Positions 9,096 through 15,991 of a stretch of 64,000 bases of DNA are shown piece by piece; the stretch's first letter is position 1; every line of letters begins with the position of its first letter. The DNA is taken from positions 310,001 through 374,000 of the forward strand of contig JAIUOB010000002.1 of NCBI GenBank assembly GCA_020161135.1, written 5' to 3'. This DNA comes from Gemmatimonadota bacterium (GTDB lineage Bacteria > Gemmatimonadota > Gemmatimonadetes > Gemmatimonadales > Gemmatimonadaceae). The translations under genes and the position numbers were made by a program. The notes below the pieces were generated by a model. That model saw only the letters and a program-made list of their open reading frames with translations. It had not been told where the DNA came from and did not search any database.

Positions 9096-9182
9096 TTGTA
9101 TCCTCCGTGGACTGTACGAACAGACGCGCCGACCTGCACGCTTCCGACTCACGTGCAGGCAGCGCAACGTCGGCGCCTCTAT

Positions 9183-9446
9183 TTAAGCGTTGAAACACCC
9201 CCAGCCATTGTCATCACCATCGCAGCCCGAGAGTTCTCCCAGGCAGAAGCCGTACCCCCAGGCGTTGCAAGCCTGATGACAGCCTTCCGACCGTTGCTCT
9301 TGTGTTGGGCAATCCGGAGAGGTCCAGCACGCAACGCAACTCTCGAGCACGACCGGCTCGGCTGCCATCGCTACACGGCTCTCGGCAGCATGAAATACGC
9401 CGAGCACCACGAGAAGCGCGAGGTTCAATTTCGTAGAGCGCCCCAT
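9183..9446 (-). CDS. small cysteine-rich secreted peptide
   Basis: An ATG at 9446 is preceded by GGAGGA with good spacing, giving an 87-residue precursor. Residues 1-29 are a signal peptide (basic start, hydrophobic LALLVVLGVF, AMAA before the cut). The mature peptide of about 58 residues has eight cysteines (C37, C40, C46, C56, C60, C68, C75, C84), including a CVAC pair, and ends in an acidic, Gly-rich tail (DGDDNGWGCFNA). I know no named family that fits. The layout recalls the NVEALA peptides of Bacteroidota, which are short, Cys-bearing, secreted and encoded beside beta-propeller and thioredoxin-like genes, but sequence similarity is not evident. Four disulfides made by the adjacent DsbA-like protein is a reasonable inference. 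Confidence 0.78.
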   Translation of the reverse strand: MGRSTKLNLALLVVLGVFHAAESRVAMAAEPVVLESCVACWTSPDCPTQEQRSEGCHQACNAWGYGFCLGELSGCDGDDNGWGCFNA

Positions 9447-9752
9447 GAATTGATTCCTCCGGAGGGTTCGACTGCAAGGATGAGATTCCTGCGGATGCCT
9501 CCGGACTGAGGTCCGCCAGATCTCGCACACGAAACAAGCTTTAGTACCGACAGCTAGATCGCGTTTGCGCATTCGTGCCGACGTCGACCAGCGCAGGTAT
9601 CGGCGACGGGGGCGTGGCCATCCCTCCGAGAGCACCTGGAGCGAACTGTGGTGTACGCAACACACCGGCCGTACCCTGCACTGGGTCAGGTGGCCGCCGA
9701 ACCACACTGAGCGTAATGCGATCGCACGCGATCTTGATGGACTGTGCCTCAC
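9447..9752. other. intergenic leader of the Cys-rich peptide gene
   Basis: About 306 bp between the stop of the regulator gene and the peptide start. The open frame that extends upstream of 9446 has no protein-like composition and the strong ribosome site at 9446 argues against it. The stretch probably holds the promoter and 5' leader of the peptide operon; I found no confident -35/-10 pair, terminator or repeat. Confidence 0.5.
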
Positions 9753-10547
9753 CTACGTCTCGCCCGCAATGACCCGATCGGACAGGTCACCCACGCACTG
9801 AGAAGTCCAAGCTCCAGTCGACTCCCGAAGCAGCCAGAGAGCGCGATTGCGTTGACTCTCGACCCGCAGTCGGCCGAGCGACGCGCCGGTCAGTCGCTTC
9901 GCGATGCGCTGAAGCGACTCCACGTGTTGAAGGTTGAGCGCCTTTGCTACCTCTTCGCAGGTAGTGCCCTCGGACAGCAACTCAGTCGCGAGCAGGAGAA
10001 GACCCCACTGCAGAATGATATCAGGTCCAGGTAGGTGGTCGCGTCGACACCAGCGCCGGATGCTCCGGTCTGTACAGCTGAGTCGCGTGGCGAGATCCCG
10101 AACGGTGATGCCCGGCGCGAAAGCTGCTTGAACATTCACCAGATCGGCAAACACTTTTCGCGCGCCCGCGAGCATTCGCAGGCCTCTTCCTCGTTCTGCT
10201 GAAGTTTCTGATATAACCATTGCCGCGAGGTGTGCTAGCAAAGACAGCCGATCTCTGGATGCCATCAGATCAAAGACTGGCGACAAGGCTCGCCGACACC
10301 CTTGCGGGGATGCGCCGCTGTGCCTGAGAAACAGCATTGGACACTGGAGGTACTCACTTGATGGCTGGTCTTGCGCTGTCAGAACCGCGACTACCCTGCT
10401 TTCAGCAGGCCTCGAGGTGCCGAAGACCGCGATCCAACCCGAGAGGAGTCGACGAATCTCGAATACGTGTGACCGTGGCAGGCTTGGGCCAACGACTACG
10501 CCGAATGTTTCACCAGTCGGCGCGCGCGCATTTCGATCAACAGACAT
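9753..10547 (-). CDS. AraC-like helix-turn-helix regulator
   Basis: A 264-residue protein. Residues about 147-227 match the two-helix-turn-helix layout of AraC/XylS DNA-binding domains: first unit ITVRDLATRLSCTDRSIRRW, second unit TTCEEVAKALNLQHVESLQRI. The N-terminal 125 residues show alternating hydrophobic strands and helices (FGVVVGP, RVVAVLTAQ) that might be a degenerate receiver-like or unknown sensor domain, without a clear phosphoacceptor. It is first in the minus-strand run with the Cys-rich peptide, DsbA-like, helical and propeller genes, so it probably controls them. An inverted repeat about 17 bp upstream of its start may be an operator. Confidence 0.72.
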   Translation of the reverse strand: MSVDRNARAPTGETFGVVVGPSLPRSHVFEIRRLLSGWIAVFGTSRPAESRVVAVLTAQDQPSSEYLQCPMLFLRHSGASPQGCRRALSPVFDLMASRDRLSLLAHLAAMVISETSAERGRGLRMLAGARKVFADLVNVQAAFAPGITVRDLATRLSCTDRSIRRWCRRDHLPGPDIILQWGLLLLATELLSEGTTCEEVAKALNLQHVESLQRIAKRLTGASLGRLRVESQRNRALWLLRESTGAWTSQCVGDLSDRVIAGET

Positions 10548-10890
10548 AGCCTGCTCCGCGGAGACTGAGAGCTCAGTTTGCTTTATTCCACGCGAACGAC
10601 GCGACGTTACGCAGTCGTCTGCTCTCTGCGCAAGTTAAGAATTCTGGTTCGAGCCGTTGCCCACCGTGTCCTCCCGCTGCGGGCAGCAGATGTGATCTCG
10701 CGGCATCAGCGTGGCTGGTCCTCACTAGCGGACGCGAACCTCGTGGGGTTGAAGTACTGTTCAGTTCGCCGCTTCGAGCTTCGAAGGCCTTTGCTCGGAA
10801 GACGCCGCGGACATTCTCAGCGGTCGCACACCATTCTGCTGCTCCAGCGCTTAGCCTACAGCAAGTGTTGAGCGTGCGATACTCGCGGAG
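10548..10890. other. non-coding stretch between regulator and symporter fragment
   Basis: About 343 bp of lower-GC sequence. Frames crossing it are shadows without codon bias. Apart from a short inverted repeat near the regulator start and the junction with the symporter fragment at 10891, I recognise nothing. It presumably carries the regulator promoter and one end of the inserted segment. Confidence 0.45.
10564..10577. promoter_or_regulatory. possible operator, short inverted repeat
   Basis: ACTGAG-AG-CTCAGT, two 6-bp arms with a 2-bp spacer, lies 17-30 bp upstream of the AraC-like regulator start. The place suits autoregulation, but a repeat this short can occur by chance. Confidence 0.25.
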
Positions 10891-11151
10891 CTCATCGAGG
10901 TGGTTAACCGCTTCGGGTTGTTCTTCTACGGGTCGATATTGGGCGTGTTCCTGCGGGCCATGATGCCACGCGCGACGGCGCTGGGCGCGTTCGTGGGGCT
11001 GCTGGCCGGCATGGGCACCGTGGCGGCGGTGAGCTTCGGGGCGCCTCAGGTGAGCTTCCTGTGGCACAACGTGATCGGCGCGGTGACGGTGGTGGTGGTG
11101 GGCGTGGGGGTGAGTGGGGTCGCTGGAGGAACTCCCGTCTCACCGGAGTAG
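10891..11151 (+). pseudogene. 3' fragment of sodium:solute symporter gene
   Basis: The frame encodes LIEVVNRFGLFFYGSIL and the following helices of the symporter C-terminus (residues 477 onwards of the gene at 5132), then diverges and stops at 11151. An in-frame TAG lies about 40 bp upstream of the homologous segment and no start codon or ribosome site fits, so it is a tail without a body. Nucleotide identity to the intact gene is about 97 % over 211 bp, which makes the duplication recent or maintained by gene conversion. Confidence 0.9.
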
Positions 11152-11215
11152 TCTCGACACTCAGCACCTATGTGCCGTCACTTCGCACCGTCGGTGACGC
11201 ACCTCATGGCACTCG

Positions 11216-11872
11216 ATGAGCATTGAGAAACGCGTCAACCAGGCCTTTCAGGCGATCGTAAGGGGGGATCCGGAGGAAGCGCTCTTCCAGATCTGCACCG
11301 CGATCGAAGCAACCGCGAAGCTGGAGTCGGGAGCCGGCGGAAAGAAATCCTATATGACTTGGATCGAGCGGAATATCCCAGTCATTTGTGCGATCGGCAT
11401 TGGCCCTGCGCTTGCAGGGCTGCGCTTTGGCTTTGCACATCGCGATCTCCCGCCTTCCAAGGATGGCAGCCACAGCCTCTCCGAGATCGTGTACCACTTG
11501 ATGCGCTGCAGCCTTTACCATGCGTCGGGTCTTCCGGACCACATTCGCATTACCGAAAATCAGATTGGTCCCGACGATCACGGCCATCTGCTGATCCCGA
11601 AGTTCCTGATTGTCGGCCTGATTTATGCGGTCGTCGCTTCACCCGCCAACGCCGGAGTAGCAACCACTACGGGTCACTTCGTCACGGTCGATGGTGTTCG
11701 CTACAACCTCGATGCGCAGTGGGGGCAGCGTGACAAGCTCGTGAACACCCTCGTGACCGCACGACTTGAAAAGGAACGCGCGGAGAACTTGAGCAACCCG
11801 CCCGAGAGTACATCGACGACGGTGCGGCCCTCCGCGCCGTCTGGTTCAGATAACGAACCCGGGCCGTCCTGA
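11216..11872 (+). CDS. HEPN-like hypothetical protein
   Basis: A 218-residue soluble protein. The N-terminal two thirds are helical (EKRVNQAFQAIVRGD, ALFQICTAIEATAKL) and contain two Rx4H motifs: R70-FGFA-H75 and R97-CSLY-H102, the second inside a helix (EIVYHLMRCSLYH). Rx4-6H is the catalytic signature of HEPN ribonucleases, so an RNase or RNA-binding role is possible. The last 40 residues are disordered and Ser/Thr/Pro-rich. I recall uncharacterised proteins of this shape, but no named function. It stands alone on the plus strand in the lower-GC accessory block, 65 bp after the symporter fragment, with no evident antitoxin partner. Confidence 0.72.
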   Translation: MSIEKRVNQAFQAIVRGDPEEALFQICTAIEATAKLESGAGGKKSYMTWIERNIPVICAIGIGPALAGLRFGFAHRDLPPSKDGSHSLSEIVYHLMRCSLYHASGLPDHIRITENQIGPDDHGHLLIPKFLIVGLIYAVVASPANAGVATTTGHFVTVDGVRYNLDAQWGQRDKLVNTLVTARLEKERAENLSNPPESTSTTVRPSAPSGSDNEPGPS

Positions 11873-11938
11873 GGCAGCTAGCCGAGTGTCACGAGTCGGA
11901 CTCGTGCCGCAAGTACCGGTCTGCGGCTAAGTCGCAAG

Positions 11939-12511
11939 TCAACCAGCTGTGCCCTTCTTCCGCACGTACATCCCGTCGAACGCCGTCGTCCACGTCTTGC
12001 CGCCGTCGGTCGACTGCTGCCACACCTGTCGCACGCTGTCGGCCGCAACGCGGTAGTAGCTCATCTTGCCGAGTTGCGTGCCGCCGTTCGGTAGCGGCGT
12101 GGTGCTGGTGTACTCCATGGCGCCCTCGCGCGCCTGCCCGGTGAAGTACACCACGCTGCCGCTGGCGTCGACCCAGGTCTGTTCCCACTGACGCCGCGCG
12201 CGATTGTAGATGTTGAAGCTCTTCCCGCCCGGATTCCCTGCAGGCATCCAGTGCTCGAGGATGACGCAATCGCCAAGGATCTTCTCGATGCGACTTTGCG
12301 GCTTGGGGCGACCGGCCGGCAGGTTCACCGGCGTGACCTCCCACTCGCCCACCCAGAAGTCGAACGCACGGAAGTTGGGGTCCTGCGCGCAGGGCGCGGG
12401 CTGCGGCGGCTGTGCGGCCACCGGCTGCTCGAAGAACACAATGCACAGCATGCTCGCGAGGCACGCCGCGATGGCGCGTGGTGTAACGCTCATGCAACGA
12501 CGAACGGGCAT
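11939..12511 (-). CDS. secreted DUF1579-like protein
   Basis: A 190-residue protein with a signal peptide (cleavage near EQPVAAQ; ATG at 12493 is an alternative start). The mature part opens with FRAFDFWVGEWEV and continues with a series of beta strands (VILEHWMPAG, KSFNIYNRARRQWEQTWVD, KMSYYRVAADSVRQVWQQS), the pattern of DUF1579-type lipocalin-like barrels that often occur in secreted form. No catalytic residues stand out. It is a single-gene unit, divergent from the toxin-antitoxin module about 200 bp away. Confidence 0.75.
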   Translation of the reverse strand: MPVRRCMSVTPRAIAACLASMLCIVFFEQPVAAQPPQPAPCAQDPNFRAFDFWVGEWEVTPVNLPAGRPKPQSRIEKILGDCVILEHWMPAGNPGGKSFNIYNRARRQWEQTWVDASGSVVYFTGQAREGAMEYTSTTPLPNGGTQLGKMSYYRVAADSVRQVWQQSTDGGKTWTTAFDGMYVRKKGTAG

Positions 12512-12586
12512 CGGAGCTCCAGCGAAAGAGTGCGTGGGCGCTGCGTCGGCTCAACCACCGTCCCCGACAGCCAACAGCGCACGCCC

Positions 12587-12628
12587 CTACCGTGTCACCA
12601 GGTTCACCCAGAGGCGCCCCACCCCGCT
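12587..12628 (-). pseudogene. decayed 3' tail of a PIG-L deacetylase gene
   Basis: The minus strand reads SGVGRLWVNLVTR followed by a stop, against GVPGAARLWVNLVGR-stop at the end of the PIG-L gene (13267). At DNA level the two ends agree in blocks (CTACCG, CACCAG, TTCACCCA). The copy is in the same orientation as the intact gene and the toxin-antitoxin pair lies exactly between the two tails. Only about 13 codons remain, so the call rests on a short match. Confidence 0.55.
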
Positions 12629-12741
12629 CGTACGCTCCGAAGCATCGGCGATCAGTCCGGCCGCATCGGGGGCGGGAAGTCGCGGTGGCTCCCACTCGAC
12701 ATCTGGGGGTAGATTTGGCAGAACACCAACCCGAGAGCCTT

Positions 12742-12924
12742 ATGCCAGCGGCCAGCGTGCGTGAAATGCTCCGCGAGACAGCAGAGCGACTTCCGGAGTC
12801 GGCTTCTCTGGAAGAGGCGATGGAGCGCTTGCTCCTGCTCGCGAAGATCGAGCAAGGGCGTGAGGACGCGGACGCCGGGCGGACGATATCGCATGAAGAG
12901 CTGAAGCGGCGCCTTGGGTTGTGA
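12742..12924 (+). CDS. type II antitoxin of a ParE-like module
   Basis: A 60-residue acidic, helical protein (MPAASVREMLRETAERL, then SLEEAMERLLLLAKIEQG) ending ISHEELKRRLGL. The C-terminal part resembles the short antitoxins that precede RelE/ParE toxins, where this region wraps the toxin. A TTG at 12715 with a better Shine-Dalgarno (GGGGG, 5 bp spacing) would add nine residues and may be the true start. Its last codons overlap the toxin start by 4 bp (GTGA), so the two are translationally coupled. Such antitoxins normally repress their own promoter together with the toxin. Confidence 0.82.
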   Translation: MPAASVREMLRETAERLPESASLEEAMERLLLLAKIEQGREDADAGRTISHEELKRRLGL

Positions 12925-13226
12925 CGCGGCTCCGCTGGACCGAGAGCGCCGCACGCGACCTGCAGCACATTCGCGACTACATCGCGCTCGACTCTCCAGC
13001 GATGGCGGCCACGGTCGTGATGCGGCTGGTGGACGCCGTCGACGTGCTCCTCGACAACCCTGAGGCCGGGCGCATGGTGCCGGAGCGCGGCGACCCCGCG
13101 CTACGTGAGTTGATCCGCCCGCCCTATCGGATTGTCTACGAGCGGCGAAACGAGGCGGTGGTCATCCTGACGGTATTCCACTCGGCCCGAGCGTTTCCTC
13201 GCAGTCTCGACGAACCAACGCGCTGA
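12921..13226 (+). CDS. RelE/ParE-family type II toxin
   Basis: A 101-residue protein starting with GTG at 12921. It has the compact ParE/RelE fold signature: LRWTESAARDLQHIRDYI, a second helix (AAT..MRLVDAVDVLL), PEAGRMVPE, LRELIRPPYRIVYERR and a final strand VVILTVFHSAR. ParE members poison DNA gyrase, RelE members cut mRNA at the ribosome; the IVYERR...ILTVFH ending is closer to ParE. Coupled to the upstream antitoxin. The pair sits between the PIG-L gene 3' end and a decayed copy of that end. Confidence 0.9.
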   Translation: MTRLRWTESAARDLQHIRDYIALDSPAMAATVVMRLVDAVDVLLDNPEAGRMVPERGDPALRELIRPPYRIVYERRNEAVVILTVFHSARAFPRSLDEPTR

Positions 13227-13266
13227 GGCAGCGGACGGCGCGCGCGCGTCGCCGTGAGGCGCCCCC

Positions 13267-15951
13267 CTACCGCCCCACCAGATTCACCCACAACCGCGCC
13301 GCCCCCGGCACTCCCGCGGGGAACTGCCGGAACAGCGCCAGCGTGACGTACACGTACCGCCCCGCACCCAGCGGCGCATCGAGAATCGCGCCCCGCTGCT
13401 CGGGTTCGCCCTCGTCGTTCATCGACACCAGCGGCGTGTAGCGCGCATCGAACGTGCTCGGCATGTACGTCGCGCGCTCCTGCACCCAGTTGGCCCAGTC
13501 GTTCGCGCCGATGCGATTGGGGAACGTGAGCAGCCGGTTGGCGGGCGCGAGCACACGCACGGGCGCTTCCTCGAGTGACACGCGCGCCGCGCGCGGCGCC
13601 CACTGCATGGGATACGGCAGCACGCCCGCCAGCCGATTCATGTCCTGCGCGCCGTACTGCACCACCAGCTTGCCCCCCGCGCGCGCCCACGCCAGCAGCT
13701 TCGCATTGTGCTGCACGACCGGCGGGTACGCTTCGTACGCCCGCGGCCCCACCACGATGGTGGTGAATCGTGACAGGTTCATCGTGCCCAGCATGGCCGG
13801 CTCGATGAGCTCGACGGGAATGTCGAGCTGCCCGAGCGCATCGTACCCCTGGTCGGCCACGCCCCGGATGTAGCCCACCAGCATGGGCGTCGTGGGGCGC
13901 GCGACCTCCACCGCCGAGAGATACATGCCGCTCGTGCCGTACAGGCGGATGGGGTCGAGATGGTCGTGCTGCAGCAGGTACGCCCCCGACGTGTGCAGGC
14001 CGCCATCGTGCGTGCCCACAGCCACCAGCTCGAGACGCCCGGGCTTCACCGTCCCGCGCACGCGGAAGTTCACCACCTGCGTGCCGGCCGAGTCGATGGT
14101 GCGCACGCGCTCGACACTGTCGGCCTTGAGCCCCGCCGGCAGCTCGAGCCGCACGGTCACGGTGGCCGGGTGCGGATAGCTCGACTGCACACGCACCGGC
14201 ACGATGCGATCGACGGGCGCATTGGCGCGGATGTACGCCATGGCGCTCGCCAGGTTGAGCGTGATGCCGGGGAGCGCCGCCACCGGCGTGGCGCGGTCGC
14301 CGAGCACCGGGTCCACCACGCGCTGCACCACGGGTACGGTGGCCAGCACCGAGGTGCCGGCGATCTCGAGCGACACCTGCACCTGCGTACTGCGCTGCGC
14401 CTGCTGCTCGACCTCGTCACGCGCATCGATGGCAGCAAGGAACCAGTCGTTCCCCTGCCGCCCTTCGGCGCGCCACCAGGTGGTCGTGCTCGCGAACGCC
14501 ACCGCCCATCGCGACACGGTGCGGCTGCTGTCGGGGAGCAGCTCGCCCGCCGCCGACGCCTCACCGGGCCGCGCGCCGAGCCCGAGCACCAGCGCAGACC
14601 CCACACGCACGGGCAGGCGGCCGCGGTTGAACACGGTGACGGCGACCGGCAGCGAGTCGTTCACGTTCACCTTGACGGGCTCGCGCACGGGAAACGTGCC
14701 GCGCGGCGCGATGGCCTCGACCGCCACACCCGACGCCTGCAGCAGCGCACGCTCCGCACGCGCCACCGTGAGCGTGAGCGCGTCGTACACACCCAGCGGC
14801 GCCTCGCCGGCCTGCCGGCGACTCAGCCCTGACGGAAATCCGCGCCGCGTGGCGATGAGCATGCCCGGTGCGTTGCCGCTCGCATTGCGTGCATCACGCA
14901 GCAGGCGCACCGCCCGCGCCAGCGGCGCCACGCTGGCGGAGGGATCGTCGGCGCGGTAGCGCGCACGCGCGTCGGCCAGCAGCACGAGCGCGCTGTCGAG
15001 TGCGCCCTGCGCGGCCGCGGGCAACTGCGCACGCACGCTGGCCCACGTGGTGTCCACACCGGCAAACAGGTCACTCACGCTGCCGGGCGTGGCCGCGGGC
15101 ACTTCGCGCTGCAGGTAGTTCCACACCACACCCTTCCGCTGTGGCGTGCCCTGCCCCTGCGAGCGGTGCGCGGTGCGGCTCTCGGCCGCCACCTCCACAT
15201 AGCTGCGCCCCAGCGCGGCATCGTACGCGCCCACGTTCACGCGCAGCGTCGCGCTGTCGATGGGCGCGCGCGCGCGCCAGAACGCCTGCGGCTGCCACGG
15301 CATGCCGAAGCGCTGCACGGGATAGCGCACCGTGTCGGCCGCCAGGTCGAACGCCTCGCGCGCGAGCAGCCCCGCCACCTGGTGGTGCCCGTGTCCATCG
15401 CGCGGGGTGCCGCTCCAGAACGCGACCACCACATGCGGCCGGTAGGCGCGCAGCACGCGCACCACGTCGCCGAGGATCGTGTCCTTGGGCCAGTGCCGGT
15501 ACGTCTCCTCGGCGTTCTTGCTGAACCCGAAGTCGAAGGCGCGCGTGAAGAACTGCCGCCCGCCGTCGATGCGGCGCGCGTTGAGCAGCTCGCCGGTGCG
15601 GATGGCGCCGAGCGCCTCGCCCAGCTCGTCGCCGATGAGGTTCTGCCCGCCGTCACCGCGTGTGAGCGAGAGGTACGCCGTCTCGATGCCATGCCCACGC
15701 GCGAGCCACGCCAGCACGTTCGTGTCCTCGTCGTCCGGGTGCGCGCCGATGGTGAGCACACGCCCGAAGGTACCGAGTTGCCGGAGCTGCACCGCCAGCG
15801 CACTGGCGCCGCGTTCGTCGGCGCGCGTAGACGCCTGCGCCGCGAGTGGCCGCGTGCCCCCACCGAAAAGCAACGTCACGCCCAGCATCGCCCGGCCAAC
15901 GAACGCCGCCGCAGGCGGAGTCCCTTCGCGTCTTCGCGCCTTCGCGGGCAT
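13267..15951 (-). CDS. secreted PIG-L family deacetylase
   Basis: An 894-residue protein. After a signal peptide the first 270 residues form a PIG-L/LmbE zinc deacetylase domain: zinc ligands in GAHPDDED (H71, D73, D74) and the distal His motif DGHGHHQ. The remaining 600 residues are beta-rich and include a NEW3-like segment (VTVFNRGRLPVRV) and a C-terminal domain resembling a glutamine-amidotransferase-like fold (IVVGPRAYEAYPPVVQHN). PIG-L enzymes remove N-acetyl groups from sugars or glycoconjugates. Start choice is uncertain: ATG 15951 lies inside a dispersed repeat, ATG 15888 (MLGVTLLF) would give a shorter signal peptide. The gene begins 40 bp after the sucA stop on the same strand. Confidence 0.87.
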   Translation of the reverse strand: MPAKARRREGTPPAAAFVGRAMLGVTLLFGGGTRPLAAQASTRADERGASALAVQLRQLGTFGRVLTIGAHPDDEDTNVLAWLARGHGIETAYLSLTRGDGGQNLIGDELGEALGAIRTGELLNARRIDGGRQFFTRAFDFGFSKNAEETYRHWPKDTILGDVVRVLRAYRPHVVVAFWSGTPRDGHGHHQVAGLLAREAFDLAADTVRYPVQRFGMPWQPQAFWRARAPIDSATLRVNVGAYDAALGRSYVEVAAESRTAHRSQGQGTPQRKGVVWNYLQREVPAATPGSVSDLFAGVDTTWASVRAQLPAAAQGALDSALVLLADARARYRADDPSASVAPLARAVRLLRDARNASGNAPGMLIATRRGFPSGLSRRQAGEAPLGVYDALTLTVARAERALLQASGVAVEAIAPRGTFPVREPVKVNVNDSLPVAVTVFNRGRLPVRVGSALVLGLGARPGEASAAGELLPDSSRTVSRWAVAFASTTTWWRAEGRQGNDWFLAAIDARDEVEQQAQRSTQVQVSLEIAGTSVLATVPVVQRVVDPVLGDRATPVAALPGITLNLASAMAYIRANAPVDRIVPVRVQSSYPHPATVTVRLELPAGLKADSVERVRTIDSAGTQVVNFRVRGTVKPGRLELVAVGTHDGGLHTSGAYLLQHDHLDPIRLYGTSGMYLSAVEVARPTTPMLVGYIRGVADQGYDALGQLDIPVELIEPAMLGTMNLSRFTTIVVGPRAYEAYPPVVQHNAKLLAWARAGGKLVVQYGAQDMNRLAGVLPYPMQWAPRAARVSLEEAPVRVLAPANRLLTFPNRIGANDWANWVQERATYMPSTFDARYTPLVSMNDEGEPEQRGAILDAPLGAGRYVYVTLALFRQFPAGVPGAARLWVNLVGR
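15922..15946 (-). repeat. dispersed CGCGAAGG-type repeat
   Basis: Read on the minus strand this is CGCGAAG units in tandem (GCGAAGGCGCGAAGACGCG then AAGGG), matching 36608-36631 on the plus strand almost base for base, with shared flanks (AACTGC...TGC). It overlaps the proposed first codons of the PIG-L gene and encodes the odd MPAKARRREG start. Confidence 0.7.
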
Positions 15952-15991
15952 GCAGTTGCAGTTCGGCCCTCGCAACATCGTTCCGAGCGCG

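Noticed and set aside
8337..9193. Plus-strand frames opposite the DsbA-like and peptide genes
   Set aside because: They are shadows; the minus-strand genes have ribosome sites, signal peptides and a CPYC motif.
10573..11067. Minus-strand frame through the symporter fragment
   Set aside because: Antisense to the duplicated symporter tail; the identical shadow frame occurs under the intact gene.
10900..11151. 83-codon membrane-protein-like frame
   Set aside because: It reproduces the symporter C-terminus without start signals, so I call it a fragment and not a separate small membrane protein.
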